Shown: positions 7,677 to 16,358 of the stretch, piece by piece
Numbering within the stretch: position 1 is the stretch's first letter
How the letters are laid out: each line of letters begins with the position of its first letter
NCBI RefSeq assembly: GCF_037572775.1
Contig: NZ_JBBHKA010000001.1
Location: 310,001 to 374,000, forward strand
Direction of reading: 5' to 3'
Length of the DNA: 64,000 nucleotides
Source of the DNA: Ramlibacter sp. PS4R-6
Lineage (GTDB): Bacteria > Pseudomonadota > Gammaproteobacteria > Burkholderiales > Burkholderiaceae_C
Position numbers and translations under genes: made by a program
Notes under the pieces: generated by a model
Told to the model about the DNA's origin: nothing
What the model saw: only the letters and a program-made list of their open reading frames with translations
The model's database searches: none

Positions 7677-8384
7677 TTGAAGATCGACACGAAGGAAATG
7701 CATGAAGTGGCCGCCGCGGCGGCACCGCGCCTGGACATGTACGGGCCCATCCACAAGGCGCTGCGCGCCTTCATGGCCGACACGCTGCTGGCGCTGGGCC
7801 GCATGGACACGGCCGACGAACTGGAGTTCGTGCAGGTCACGCAGCGCGTGCTGGAGCTGATGGACTTCTGCCGCTCGCACCTGGCGCACGAGAACCGCTT
7901 CGTCCACACGGCGATGGACGAGCGCAAGCCCGGCTCGGCGGGTCGCATCGCGCGCGAGCACGAGGACCACGAGCGCCACATCGCACTCATCGCCGCCGGC
8001 GTGGCCGCGCTGCGCGCGCAGGCCGTGGCCGCCCGCCCCGCTGCGGCGATGCAGCTGTACCGCGACCTCGCGGCGTTCGTCGCCGAAAACTTCGTGCACA
8101 TGAACGTCGAGGAGACCGAGCACAACGCGGTGCTGTGGTCGCACTACACCGACGCCGAACTCCAGCGCATCCACGACGAGCTGGTCGCATCGGTGCCGCC
8201 GCCCGAGATGCTGGTGGTGCTGCGCTGGATGGTGCCGTTCATGAACCCGGCCGAGCGCGCGGGCATGCTGGCCGGCATGCGCGAGCATGCGCCGGCGCCC
8301 GCGTTCCAGGCGGCGCTGGACACCGTGCGGCCGCACCTCACCGCGCGCGAGTGGGACAAGCTGGAAGCGGCGCTGGGCCTCTAG
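7677..8384 (+). CDS. Hemerythrin-domain protein
   Basis: The chosen TTG start at 7677 has a strong AAGGAG six bases upstream and gives 235 residues; a longer in-frame start at 7632 has no ribosome site. Histidines and carboxylates are spaced as in hemerythrin-like four-helix bundles: H26 (YGPIHKALR), H68/H71/E72 (CRSHLAHENRFVH), H95/H101 (REHEDHERH) and H141/E145 (FVHMNVEETEHN). Such proteins hold a di-iron centre and bind or sense oxygen, nitric oxide or iron in the cytoplasm. A CRP-like palindrome and a second inverted repeat lie just upstream, suggesting regulated expression. The 3' end overlaps the convergent PNPOx-GAF gene through a shared CTAG. Confidence 0.8.
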   Translation: MKIDTKEMHEVAAAAAPRLDMYGPIHKALRAFMADTLLALGRMDTADELEFVQVTQRVLELMDFCRSHLAHENRFVHTAMDERKPGSAGRIAREHEDHERHIALIAAGVAALRAQAVAARPAAAMQLYRDLAAFVAENFVHMNVEETEHNAVLWSHYTDAELQRIHDELVASVPPPEMLVVLRWMVPFMNPAERAGMLAGMREHAPAPAFQAALDTVRPHLTAREWDKLEAALGL

Positions 8385-9697
8385 GCCTGGTGCAGCGTCA
8401 CCGGGCGCGTGACGGCCAGGCGGAAGCGCCCGCGCCCCGTCTTCTCGATGCGCACGGCGTCGCCGTATTCCTCGAGCCGCCGGCGCAGCAGCACCAGGCG
8501 CGCCTCGAGGTTGTCGCAGACGTCGGGCAGGCCGATGGCCGGGTCCAGGCGCAGTTCGCGGTTGCTGAACTCGCTGCGGCCGCGCGCGTGCTCGTTGAGC
8601 AGCTTCCACAGGATGGCGCCGGCCACGCCCTTGATCAGGTAGTCGTCGCCGAAGAACACGCTGGCGTTGCTCGCGAAGTGGCGCACGACCAGCGGCGGGG
8701 CAGCCGGCGCGGTGGCCGGCGGCGCTTCCCGCGCGGGCGTGTCGGCGTCGGTGTCGTCCTGCACCTGCGCGATCACGGCGCCGAACTGCGCGGCGATCGT
8801 GGCCAGCGCGTCCTCGTCCTCGTGGTCGAAGCGCAGGTCCTCGCCGCTCTCGGCGAACAGCACGCCCAGGACGCCCGCCGCCGACACGATGGGCACGGCG
8901 AGCTGGCTGCGCGGCTGCGCCAGGCCCGGGTACGGGATCTCGGTGGCCGCCTCCAGCCCCGCGCCGCCGCGCATGGCCTGCGTGTACAGCGAGGCGTGCG
9001 TGACGTGCACGATGCGCACCGGCGTCGCTTCGCGCGCCGCCACGCCGATCACGCCCTGGCCCAGTTCGATCTCGGAACCCACGCCCGAGTGCGCGTAGCC
9101 CATGCTCGCCACGGTGTACAGGCGGCGCGACGCCGCATCGAGCATCAGCACCATCGCATGTTCGATGGCGAGGCCGTCGCGCAAGGCGCCCATCACGGTG
9201 TTGAGCGCATCGTCCATCGAGGCGCTGCGGGCGAGCTGCGTGCAGCAGCGGCGCACCGCTGCGAGAACGCCGCCGCGCGGCGGCGGGGGCGGCAGCGCCT
9301 CGCCTTCGACGCGCTCGACCCGCTCGACCTCGTACACGTCGGAGCCGAGCAGCTTGAACACATCCTCCATGCCCGTGTGCGAGGCGATGCCCGCCAGCTG
9401 CGCCTTCATGCCTTCGAACAGCGGGCCGCTGGTTTCGGTGCGCAGGTAGTGCAGGTGCAGGCGCCAGTGCGCGGCCGTGCGCGGGTCCAGCACCAGCACG
9501 GTCGCGTAGGGATGCGCCAGCACGTTGCGGCGCGTCTTGTTGAAGAACTGGAACGACAGCGCTACGTGGCGGTCGTCCACGAAGAACACCTGCGAGATGT
9601 AGACGACGTTGGGCGTGCCGTCGGGCGCGCAGGTCGCCATCGCGGCCGGGATCGCGCCTTCCAGGCAGGCGCGGATGTGCGACAGCGGCAGCGTCAT
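8381..9697 (-). CDS. PNPOx-fold and GAF domain fusion protein
   Basis: The 438-residue protein has three parts. Residues about 1-130 resemble a pyridoxamine-phosphate-oxidase-like flavin-binding barrel (AAMATCAPDGTPNVVYIS, FFNKTRRNVLAHPYATVLV). Residues about 150-315 form a GAF domain (DGLAIEHAMVLMLD to GVLGVLFAESGEDLRF). About 335-438 is a winged-helix-like region (VVRHFASNASVFFGDDYLIK, LEARLVLLRRRLEEYG). A flavin or haem barrel joined to a GAF sensor suggests redox, gas or ligand sensing with an output through the C-terminal domain; this is inference. The ATG overlaps the stop of the upstream PNPOx-like gene (ATGA), so the two are coupled. Confidence 0.75.
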   Translation of the reverse strand: MTLPLSHIRACLEGAIPAAMATCAPDGTPNVVYISQVFFVDDRHVALSFQFFNKTRRNVLAHPYATVLVLDPRTAAHWRLHLHYLRTETSGPLFEGMKAQLAGIASHTGMEDVFKLLGSDVYEVERVERVEGEALPPPPPRGGVLAAVRRCCTQLARSASMDDALNTVMGALRDGLAIEHAMVLMLDAASRRLYTVASMGYAHSGVGSEIELGQGVIGVAAREATPVRIVHVTHASLYTQAMRGGAGLEAATEIPYPGLAQPRSQLAVPIVSAAGVLGVLFAESGEDLRFDHEDEDALATIAAQFGAVIAQVQDDTDADTPAREAPPATAPAAPPLVVRHFASNASVFFGDDYLIKGVAGAILWKLLNEHARGRSEFSNRELRLDPAIGLPDVCDNLEARLVLLRRRLEEYGDAVRIEKTGRGRFRLAVTRPVTLHQA

Positions 9698-10188
9698 GCG
9701 CCGCCCGCCAGCACCGCGCCCGCGCGCGGGCCCGGCGTCTGTTCGAACACCTGCTCGGGAACGAAAGTGACCGCGACCAGGTCGTCCAGCCGGTACGACA
9801 GCATCGCGCGCGCCAGCAGCACGGCGTAGCCGACGGTCGTGATCTCGCGGTCCATGGCCGCCAGGTAGGCGTCGAGCGCCGGCCGGTCGGCCTCGGTGGC
9901 CGGCCGCACCTGCGCACGGGCGGCCTTCAGTTGCACGCTCAGGTGCGTCGAAGGCTGGCTGAACATCGCGGCCACCTGCCCGCAGCGCGCGATGTCGCGC
10001 AGCAGGTCCTGCGCCTGCCGCCGCGCCAAGTACACCGTCACCTCGCCCGCCGCGGCGTCGATGCGGCTGCCCATGGCGCGCATCACGCTGGGCCGCAGGC
10101 GGTCGTCGCGCGACGCCACCAGCACCGACACCCCGCCGGCCATCATGGCGAGCAGGTGGGGCGGGAGCTGGGCGAGCGCGCCGGGCAT
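9694..10188 (-). CDS. PNPOx-fold (pyridoxamine phosphate oxidase-like) protein
   Basis: The 164-residue protein has the split-barrel pattern of the pyridoxamine 5'-phosphate oxidase superfamily: PHLLAMMAGGVSVLVASRD at the start, then GEVTVYLARRQAQDLLRDI, then GQVAAMFSQPSTHLSVQLKA. Members bind FMN, F420 or haem; the ligand cannot be decided here. It ends inside the start of the PNPOx-GAF gene by a four-base overlap, so the two proteins are probably a functional pair. The start at 10188 has only a weak ribosome site. The open frame continues upstream, but that part lies opposite the next gene and lacks coding character. Confidence 0.7.
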   Translation of the reverse strand: MPGALAQLPPHLLAMMAGGVSVLVASRDDRLRPSVMRAMGSRIDAAAGEVTVYLARRQAQDLLRDIARCGQVAAMFSQPSTHLSVQLKAARAQVRPATEADRPALDAYLAAMDREITTVGYAVLLARAMLSYRLDDLVAVTFVPEQVFEQTPGPRAGAVLAGGA

Positions 10189-10279
10189 GTCGCCGGATCG
10201 TACCGCGCGTCGCGTGCGAACGACGCCCGCCTTGCGGCGGGGCGCGCGCGGGCGTACAACGGCGGTGCGGAGGGACGCC

Positions 10280-10720
10280 ATGCCGATGACGCACAACGAC
10301 CGCGAACGCCAGCACCGCGCACGCCTTGCGCAGATCGAAGCCGTGCTGGTCGTGGCCGGCAGCGGTGACCGTGCCCGCGTCAACCACGAACGCACGCTGA
10401 TCGAACGCGCGCGCATGATGGCCGAGGAGTACGGCTCCCATGCCGCGACCGAACGCGGCCTCGAAGCGCTGGACGGGCTGCTGCGCGCCGTCGAGGACGG
10501 CGACACGCCGCACCGCCGCGAGATCGGCGAGTTCATCGGGGCGGTGTGGAACAACAAGCCGCTCGCCCTGGGCGTGCTGCGCACGGTGGACCAGCGCACC
10601 GCCGACGCCATGCTGGACGTGCTCGACGCCTGGCGCTGGGCGCGTGTCAACCTCGCCGAGAACGTGAAGGGCGGCCCGCGCCGGATCGCGACGGCGCTAC
10701 GCGCCTGCCGCGCCCAGTAG
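10280..10720 (+). CDS. Small helical protein of unknown function (DUF7673-like)
   Basis: 146 residues, starting after a GGAGGG ribosome site. It is charged and predicted to be helical. The centre (ALDGLLRAVEDGDTPHRREI, GAVWNNKPLALGVLRTVDQR) resembles a small domain seen in many proteobacterial hypotheticals, in which ALxxLL precedes a conserved W-N and an L..VD.xxADDM helix. The match is from memory and tentative. There is no membrane segment or signal peptide. Its last 24 bases overlap the convergent double-LuxR gene. It is divergent from the PNPOx pair with a 91-base gap. Confidence 0.65.
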   Translation: MPMTHNDRERQHRARLAQIEAVLVVAGSGDRARVNHERTLIERARMMAEEYGSHAATERGLEALDGLLRAVEDGDTPHRREIGEFIGAVWNNKPLALGVLRTVDQRTADAMLDVLDAWRWARVNLAENVKGGPRRIATALRACRAQ

Positions 10721-11146
10721 CGGCAGCAATCCCTGCATCAACGCCGCCGCGTGCACGCGGCTGTGCACGCCCAGCTTCTCGCGGATGTTGGCCGTGTGGC
10801 GCTTGACCGTGTTCGGGCTCAGTTGCAGCTGCGCGGCGATCTCGTCGTTGCGCGCCCCGTTGGCCACGCGCGCCAGCACGTCCAGTTCGCGCGCGGTCAG
10901 CTCCCGCAGTGAGCAGGGCTGCGCTTCGGCGCGCATGGCGCGATGCCAGACGCAGGCCGCCTCGCCGCGCGAGTGCACCTGCAGCTTGGTCATCGTGCGC
11001 GCCACGTGGCGCTTGACCGTGTGCACGCTCAGGCCCAGCGCGTTCGCGATGTGCTTGTTGCGCGCGCCGCTCGCCACGAGGCGCAGCACCTCCGCTTCGC
11101 GCCGCGACAGGCGCGAGTGCCAACGCTCGCTTGCCGTTTCCTCCAT
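10697..11146 (-). CDS. Regulator consisting of two tandem LuxR-type HTH domains
   Basis: 149 residues with almost nothing except two GerE/LuxR DNA-binding domains. The first, about 12-65, has LSRREAEVLRLVASGARNKH and LSVHTVKRHVARTMTKLQV. The second, about 83-138, has LTARELDVLARVANGARNDE and LSPNTVKRHTANIREKLGV. No receiver, PAS or autoinducer domain precedes them. LuxR proteins normally carry one such domain and bind as dimers, so a covalent pair could bind a two-half-site operator as a monomer; this is inference. The ATG at 11146 has no clear ribosome site, and the frame stays open upstream without domain content, so the start is uncertain. Confidence 0.75.
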   Translation of the reverse strand: MEETASERWHSRLSRREAEVLRLVASGARNKHIANALGLSVHTVKRHVARTMTKLQVHSRGEAACVWHRAMRAEAQPCSLRELTARELDVLARVANGARNDEIAAQLQLSPNTVKRHTANIREKLGVHSRVHAAALMQGLLPLLGAAGA

Positions 11147-11362
11147 GCAAGCCAGTGTTGGGAGCGCGCCGCGCGCGGTCCAATGAAATGCACCCGCGCG
11201 ATTGATCGCGGGGCTGCAAGTCCGGCATTTCGCAGGCGCACCCCGTCGCAATGCCGGCGCATCCGCGCACGCCGCCGCGCGATGCCCCAATACGGCGCAG
11301 GGCGTTGGCCCGAAGTGGCCATGCGCACGCGTGCACGGCAACCAACAATGGGCACTCCAGAC

Positions 11363-11415
11363 GTCCTCGCCGAGAGAGGACTTCGATGGCCACCGGCGAC
11401 GGCGGCCATTTTTTT
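11363..11415 (+). terminator. Orphan rho-independent terminator, rightward, with preceding hairpin
   Basis: A hairpin with arms GTCCTC (11363-11368) and GAGGAC (11376-11381) is followed by a second one with arms ATGGCC (11386-11391) and GGCCAT (11404-11409). The second runs directly into seven T (11409-11415). This is a good intrinsic terminator for rightward transcription. No rightward gene ends nearby, because the flanking genes both point left. Confidence 0.5.
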
Positions 11416-11417
11416 GG

Positions 11418-11897
11418 CTAGCCGCGCCGCGCCTTCTCAAGCGTGGCGATGTCGATCTTGCCCATGGGCATCATCGCTTCGAAGACGCGCTTGGCGGCCG
11501 CGCGGTCGGGGCCGGAGATCGCGTCCATCAGCATGCGCGGCGTGATCTGCCACGACACGCCCCACTTGTCCTTGCACCAGCCGCACGCGCTCTCCTGGCC
11601 GCCGTTGCCCACGATCGCGTTCCACAAGCGGTCGGTCTCGGCCTGGTCCTCGGTCGACACCTGGAATGAAAAGGCCTCTGTCTGCTTGAACTCCGGCCCG
11701 CCGTTCAGGCCCAGGCACGGGATGCCCATCACGGTGAATTCGACCGTGAGCACCGCGCCTTCCTTGCCGGACGGGTAGTCGCCTGGCGCACGCGTCACGC
11801 GCTGCACCGCGCTGTCCGGAAAGGTCTTCGCGTAGAACTCGGCGGCCTCCTGGGCCGCGCCGTCGTACCAGATGCAGACCGTGTTCTTGGCGGGCAT
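11418..11897 (-). CDS. VOC-superfamily (PhnB-like) protein
   Basis: 159 residues from the ATG at 11897, chosen for the AGGA ribosome site just upstream; a longer form would add nine residues. The sequence follows the PhnB / 3-demethylubiquinone-methyltransferase-like branch of the VOC fold: CIWYDGAAQEAAEFYAKTFP at the start, VEFTVMGIPCLGLNGGPEFK, and CGWCKDKWGVSWQITPRML near the end. Many members bind a metal or a small ligand, but no biochemical role is settled for this branch. Calls such as PhnB or methyltransferase should not be taken literally. It stands alone and leftward after the TonB receptor gene, separated from it by a terminator. Confidence 0.82.
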   Translation of the reverse strand: MPAKNTVCIWYDGAAQEAAEFYAKTFPDSAVQRVTRAPGDYPSGKEGAVLTVEFTVMGIPCLGLNGGPEFKQTEAFSFQVSTEDQAETDRLWNAIVGNGGQESACGWCKDKWGVSWQITPRMLMDAISGPDRAAAKRVFEAMMPMGKIDIATLEKARRG

Positions 11898-11930
11898 GTG
11901 TCCTCCGATCGGTGGGACGCGCATCTTCTC

Positions 11931-11959
11931 AAAAAAGAAGGGGCTCCCTGCGGAGCCCC
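11931..11959 (-). terminator. Rho-independent terminator after TonB-dependent receptor gene
   Basis: Arms GGGGCTCC (11940-11947) and GGAGCCCC (11952-11959) enclose a four-base loop. On the minus strand the hairpin is followed by TTC and a run of six T. It sits 20 bases after the stop of the TonB-dependent receptor gene. Confidence 0.85.
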
Positions 11960-11979
11960 CGGATGAGCTGGGCCTGCGC

Positions 11980-14685
11980 TCAGAAGCGGTAGGTCCCCCG
12001 CACGTAGAACGTGCGCAGCAGCGGGTCGGCGAAGCGCGGGTCGTAGCCGACCTGGAAGGTCGCGGCCTGCTCGCTGTGCGGCGGCTTCTTGTCGAACACG
12101 TTCTTCACCCCGAGCGTGACCGACAGCTTCTTGTCGGGCGACGACCACGAACCGTACAGGTCCCAGGTCTGGTAGGCGCCGACCTTGTCGATCACCGTTT
12201 GCCCCACGTCCTGGTCGAGGTAGGCCGACTTGTAGTGCGTGACCACGCCCGCGCCCCACTGGCCCATGTTCCACATCGCCGAGACGCTGAACTGGTTGCG
12301 GAACACCGGCCCGCCGCCCGCGATGGACGGGTTGCCGCTGTACAGGCCGACGCCGTCGAACCACGGCCCGCCGCGCTCGGTCTGGTAGCGGAACTTGGCG
12401 ACGTAGGTCTCGTGCAGGCGGAAGAGCCAGTTGCCCAGGCCCGTGCGCAGGCGGAAGTTGGCGGCCAGGTCGACGCCGCTCGTCTTGATGTCGCCGAGGT
12501 TGTCGTTGAGCAGCAGCACGTAGCCGCACTGCGGGCCGGGGTTGGCCGCCGTGTTGCACTGGCTGCCGTCGGTGGCGAGCGAGCCGTCGGGCGCGCGCAC
12601 GATGTGCGCGGCGTAGGTGGCCGGGTCGCCGAACACCGTGGCGTCCGACAGTGCGCCGATGGAGTTCTTCAGGTGGACCCACCAGAAGTCGACCGTCGCG
12701 TCGAATGCGGGCACGGGCTGCAGGACGAAGCCGAGCGTGGCGCCGCGCGACTTCTCGGGCTGCAGCGCGGTGTTGCCGCCGACGAGCGACATGAACTGCA
12801 CGGCGCAGTTGTCCGCGCGCGAGACGCCGGGGATCGGGTTGCCGCCCGGGCAGCGCGCCGGGTCGTTCCAGTTGTTCGCCGTGTTGGTGAACACCTGCGA
12901 CGAATGCAGCTCGAAGAGCGAGGGCGCGCGGAAGCCCGTGCTCGCCGACCCGCGCACCGCCCACTTGTCGCTGGGCGCGAACTTGAAGGAGACCTTCGGG
13001 TTGGTGCTGCTGCCGAAGTCCGGGTAGTGGTCGTAACGCACCGAGCCCGTGACCTCCAGCGACTTGGTGACCGGCAGGTTCAACTCGCCGTACACGCCCC
13101 AGACGCTGCGCGCGCCCTGGTTGACCGTGAACGGGTCGAAGCCCGTGCTGGACACCACGGACGACGCATAGGCCGTGTTCGCGAATTGCGTGTACTTCTC
13201 GTGCCGCAGCTCCGCGCCCAGGCCGAGCGCCGCCTTGCGGCCCGCACCGAACCAGTCGCCCAGTTCGCGCGACACGCGGCCGTCCCACGTCGTGGTTTCG
13301 CCCTTGGCCGTGAACAGGCGCCCGGTCAGCACCGCGTTGGCCACGATCGCCTGCTGGTCGGCGGGCAGCGTGGGCGTGAACGGGTTGAGCGTGCCGTTGG
13401 CCACCGCGTCGCGGATCAGGTTGTCGTCGACGTAGCCGCCGATCAGGTTGCGCGTCGTCGTCACCTGGTTCCATGTGATGCCCGTGGCGTAATCCCAGCC
13501 GAACACCGTGCCTTCGAGCGCGCCGACCAGCCGCTGCTGCTCGGAATCGTTGCGCTCCGAACGCGGGCCCGCCGGCACCGCGCGCCAGCGCACGCGGATC
13601 GGTTGTGTCGGGTCCCACACCGTGCCGGCCGGCGGCAAGGGCGTGACGCCGTTGCCCGGGAAGAACGGCGAGCTCGGGTTCATGGTGAGCGCGCCCTCGG
13701 GCACGGGCGCGAAGTTCGTCCACACCTTGGTTTGCGACCCGGTGTACTCCAGGCTGGCCTGGTGCGCGCCGAGGTTGAGCGTGCCCTTGAGCATGGCGGT
13801 GATGCGGTCGGTCTTCGGCACGAGGTCGACCCAGTTCCAGTAGTAGTACGCGCAGGTCGTGCCCGAGGGCGCCTGCCACTTCTCGGCGCAGGCGGGCGCG
13901 AACGGGCTGATCGACGCGCCGCCCTGCGACCACGCGCCCGGGAAGCCGGTGGGCGATGTCTTGGCGGCCGAGGCGAACGAGCGCTGCGGCGTCGTCACCA
14001 CGTCCTGGTGCTGCATGTCCACGAAGCCGAAGACGTTCCAGCCGTCCTTGTCCAGGTCGCCGCGGCCGAAGCCCGCGTTGCCCTGCATGACCTTGCCGCC
14101 CGGGTGTTGCGGGTGCGAGTACTGCGCGCTCACCTCGCCGCCCTGGAAGTCCTTCTTCGTGATGAAGTTGATCACGCCGCCGATGGCGTCGGTGCCGTAC
14201 AGCGACGAGGCGCCGTCGCGCAGCACCTCGATGCGTTCGATCGCCGCGAGCGGGATGGTGTTGAGGTCGGGCGCCGAGCTGTCGCCGCCGCCGCCCACGC
14301 CGCCCACCGCCTGGTTGACGATGCGCCGGCCGTTGAGCAGCACCAGCGTCTTGTTGGCGCCGAGCCCGCGCAGGTTGGCGAACACGCCGCCGCCGGTCGA
14401 GGCGCCGACCGAGCCGGCCGTGCCCTGCGAGGTCTGGTTGCCCGGCAGGGTCTGCATGATGTCCTCGACGGTCGTGAAGCCCTGCTGCCGCAGCTCCTCG
14501 ACCTTCATGACGGTGACGGGCAGCGCCGTCTCCGCGTCGACACGGCGCACGGCCGAGCCGGTGATTTCGACGCGCTCCAGCGTCGATTGCGCGTGCGCGG
14601 CCAGCAGGCTGCCTGCTCCGCACAAGGCCGCCAGCGCCGCACGCGCCACGGCCGATCGCCTGAACCGGGTGTGATTCGTTTCCAT
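11980..14685 (-). CDS. TonB-dependent outer-membrane receptor
   Basis: The 901-residue protein has a signal peptide (about 1-33, ending LLAAHAQS). The plug domain has VEITGSAVRRVDAETALPVT, TTVEDIMQTLPGNQT and IERIEVLRDGASSLYGTDAI, followed by GGVINFITKKDF. A long beta-barrel follows and ends in the usual aromatic residue (RGTYRF). Such receptors import siderophores, vitamins, sugars or plant-derived compounds using TonB energy. The closeness of plug wording to receptors with large extracellular loops and the adjacent Lrp gene do not fix the substrate. No Fur box was seen upstream, so iron is not favoured. A strong terminator follows. Confidence 0.92.
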   Translation of the reverse strand: METNHTRFRRSAVARAALAALCGAGSLLAAHAQSTLERVEITGSAVRRVDAETALPVTVMKVEELRQQGFTTVEDIMQTLPGNQTSQGTAGSVGASTGGGVFANLRGLGANKTLVLLNGRRIVNQAVGGVGGGGDSSAPDLNTIPLAAIERIEVLRDGASSLYGTDAIGGVINFITKKDFQGGEVSAQYSHPQHPGGKVMQGNAGFGRGDLDKDGWNVFGFVDMQHQDVVTTPQRSFASAAKTSPTGFPGAWSQGGASISPFAPACAEKWQAPSGTTCAYYYWNWVDLVPKTDRITAMLKGTLNLGAHQASLEYTGSQTKVWTNFAPVPEGALTMNPSSPFFPGNGVTPLPPAGTVWDPTQPIRVRWRAVPAGPRSERNDSEQQRLVGALEGTVFGWDYATGITWNQVTTTRNLIGGYVDDNLIRDAVANGTLNPFTPTLPADQQAIVANAVLTGRLFTAKGETTTWDGRVSRELGDWFGAGRKAALGLGAELRHEKYTQFANTAYASSVVSSTGFDPFTVNQGARSVWGVYGELNLPVTKSLEVTGSVRYDHYPDFGSSTNPKVSFKFAPSDKWAVRGSASTGFRAPSLFELHSSQVFTNTANNWNDPARCPGGNPIPGVSRADNCAVQFMSLVGGNTALQPEKSRGATLGFVLQPVPAFDATVDFWWVHLKNSIGALSDATVFGDPATYAAHIVRAPDGSLATDGSQCNTAANPGPQCGYVLLLNDNLGDIKTSGVDLAANFRLRTGLGNWLFRLHETYVAKFRYQTERGGPWFDGVGLYSGNPSIAGGGPVFRNQFSVSAMWNMGQWGAGVVTHYKSAYLDQDVGQTVIDKVGAYQTWDLYGSWSSPDKKLSVTLGVKNVFDKKPPHSEQAATFQVGYDPRFADPLLRTFYVRGTYRF

Positions 14686-14798
14686 CCGCTCTCCTGGGTA
14701 TTGAGTTGGGCGGATGGATTACAGGCCCCGCGCCACCCCCGGAAAATGCGGACTACACCTTGGCTCCAAATGTGCATTGCGCGAAAGCGCGAATGCGC

Positions 14799-15290
14799 TC
14801 AGGTGCCGATTTCGTCGGCCTCCTCTTCGTCGAAGCGCGCCACCATCGAGAGGGAAACGGCCGGGTCGGGCAGCGACGCGCGCAGCACCAGGTGGGTGCG
14901 GATGTCGGCGATGCCGGGCAGGTGGGCCACTTCCTTGCGCACGTCGTCGATTGCCAGTGGCGTCGCCGCCACGGCCTCGACCATGAAGTCGAGCTCGCCG
15001 GTGAGCAGGTAGATGGCGCCGATGCCGGGGATTTCGCGCATGCGCGCCAGCAGCTGCGCCGAATCGCCGTCCTTCTCCATGGTCACCAGCAGCCAGGAAC
15101 GCAGCGTCTCGTGCGAGGGCTTCTGGCGCAGGATCACCGTGTAGCCGCTGATCACGCCGGTGCGCTCGAGCCGTGCGATGCGCGCCTGCACCGAGCTGCG
15201 CGACAGGCCCAGCCGGCCGGCCAGTTCCACCGCGGTGCTGCGCGCGTTGCGCTGCAGGTAGGCCAGCAGCAGGCGATCCTTGGCGTCCAT
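14799..15290 (-). CDS. Lrp/AsnC-family transcriptional regulator
   Basis: 163 residues: an N-terminal helix-turn-helix (DRLLLAYLQRNARSTAVELA, LGLSRSSVQARIARLERTGV) and a C-terminal RAM ligand-binding domain (RMREIPGIGAIYLLTGELDF). An AAGGA ribosome site lies seven bases before the ATG at 15290. Lrp-type proteins respond to amino acids and often control a neighbouring transport or catabolic gene, here possibly the TonB-dependent receptor downstream on the same strand. The 3' flank contains a GCGC-GAAA-GCGC hairpin without a T run. Confidence 0.9.
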   Translation of the reverse strand: MDAKDRLLLAYLQRNARSTAVELAGRLGLSRSSVQARIARLERTGVISGYTVILRQKPSHETLRSWLLVTMEKDGDSAQLLARMREIPGIGAIYLLTGELDFMVEAVAATPLAIDDVRKEVAHLPGIADIRTHLVLRASLPDPAVSLSMVARFDEEEADEIGT

Positions 15291-15417
15291 GGGCGGATCC
15301 TTCGCAGGTAGCGAGGGGGATTTCCTCAGGATGCAGTGTTGGCAGAGGCCCGGGTGGCGGCAAGGCCATCCCGACGAGTGACGGCCGGCGCCGACGAAAC
15401 GCCGGAAAGGCCGGTTT

Positions 15418-16254
15418 TCAGCCGCGCGCGCGGCTGCGGAACGCCAGCGGCGTGCACCCGCAGGTGCGCCGGAAGAACTTGACGAAGTTGGTCGGCTCGG
15501 AGAACCCCAGGCGGTGCGCCACCTGCACCACGCTGTCGTCGCCGTGCGCCAGCAGGCGCCGCGCTTCCAGGGCGACGCGCCGGTCGATCGCCTCCTTGGC
15601 GGTGATCCCCGTGGCGGCGACGCACGCGCGCGACACGGTGCTTTCCGAATAGCCCAGCCGCCGGGCGTAGTCGAGGACCGACAGGCGGCGGTGGAAGTGG
15701 GCCTCGAGTTCGCGCAGGAACAGCCGGTGGATGCTGCCTTCGGGTGCGGGCGCAACGGGCCGGCACTCGCGCGCCAGGCGCAGGAGCAAGGCCATGAGTT
15801 CGTGGCGGATGAAAGCGGCTTCGAGGTCGGTGCCCGCAAAGGCGTCGAGGTCCGCCTGCAGGCGCGCGGCCGTGGCCAGGGCGTGGCGGAAGAGCGCGCG
15901 CGACGGGCGGGCCGTGGCCGGCCAGTCCGGCAGCGCCAGCAACTTGGCGTCGAGGGCGTCACCCGCGACCAGCACCAACCGGCCCTGGAGCGCGGGCTCG
16001 GGTTGCCAGCGGTGCACCTGGCCCGGCTTCACGACGAGCAGCGTCCCGGCCGCGAGCGGCACGCGCGCGAAATCGACGCTGTGCTGCCCGCGCCCGGCCT
16101 GCACCAGCAGCAGCATCAGGAAGTCGACGCGTTCGGGCGCCCCGAGCGCCGCGCCGGTGCGCCGGCGCAATTCGGCGAGCGTCATCACCTCGACGCCGAT
16201 GCGTGCGAGGCGCGGGTTGTGGAAGCGGACGTCCTGCAGCGCCGGGCGGGGCAT
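15418..16254 (-). CDS. AraC-family transcriptional regulator
   Basis: 278 residues. The N-terminal half is a cupin-type sensor (LLVVKPGQVHRWQPEPALQG). The C-terminal hundred residues hold the two AraC helix-turn-helix motifs: LSVLDYARRLGYSESTVSRA and DSVVQVAHRLGFSEPTNFVK, followed by FFRRTCGCTPLAFRSR. It is divergent from the tandem NTF2-like gene at 16359 with 104 bases between the start codons, the usual arrangement for an AraC regulator and its target. The inducer is unknown. Confidence 0.9.
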   Translation of the reverse strand: MPRPALQDVRFHNPRLARIGVEVMTLAELRRRTGAALGAPERVDFLMLLLVQAGRGQHSVDFARVPLAAGTLLVVKPGQVHRWQPEPALQGRLVLVAGDALDAKLLALPDWPATARPSRALFRHALATAARLQADLDAFAGTDLEAAFIRHELMALLLRLARECRPVAPAPEGSIHRLFLRELEAHFHRRLSVLDYARRLGYSESTVSRACVAATGITAKEAIDRRVALEARRLLAHGDDSVVQVAHRLGFSEPTNFVKFFRRTCGCTPLAFRSRARG

Positions 16255-16358
16255 GCCGGCAGTCTACGCCTTGTTTTGACCATCGATTGGCGCAGCTTCA
16301 CCTTGGCCGTGTAAATGGCGGTCGGGACAATTCCGGACACCAACCCAAGGAAATGACC

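Noticed and set aside
14770-14800. GCGC-GAAA-GCGC hairpin after the Lrp gene as a terminator
   Set aside because: No T run follows on the minus strand; it could be an incidental GC palindrome.
11872-15012. A plus-strand open frame of over 1,000 codons opposite the TonB-dependent receptor
   Set aside because: Shadow of the receptor gene, with no recognisable domain or ribosome site, and it crosses the Lrp gene and a terminator.
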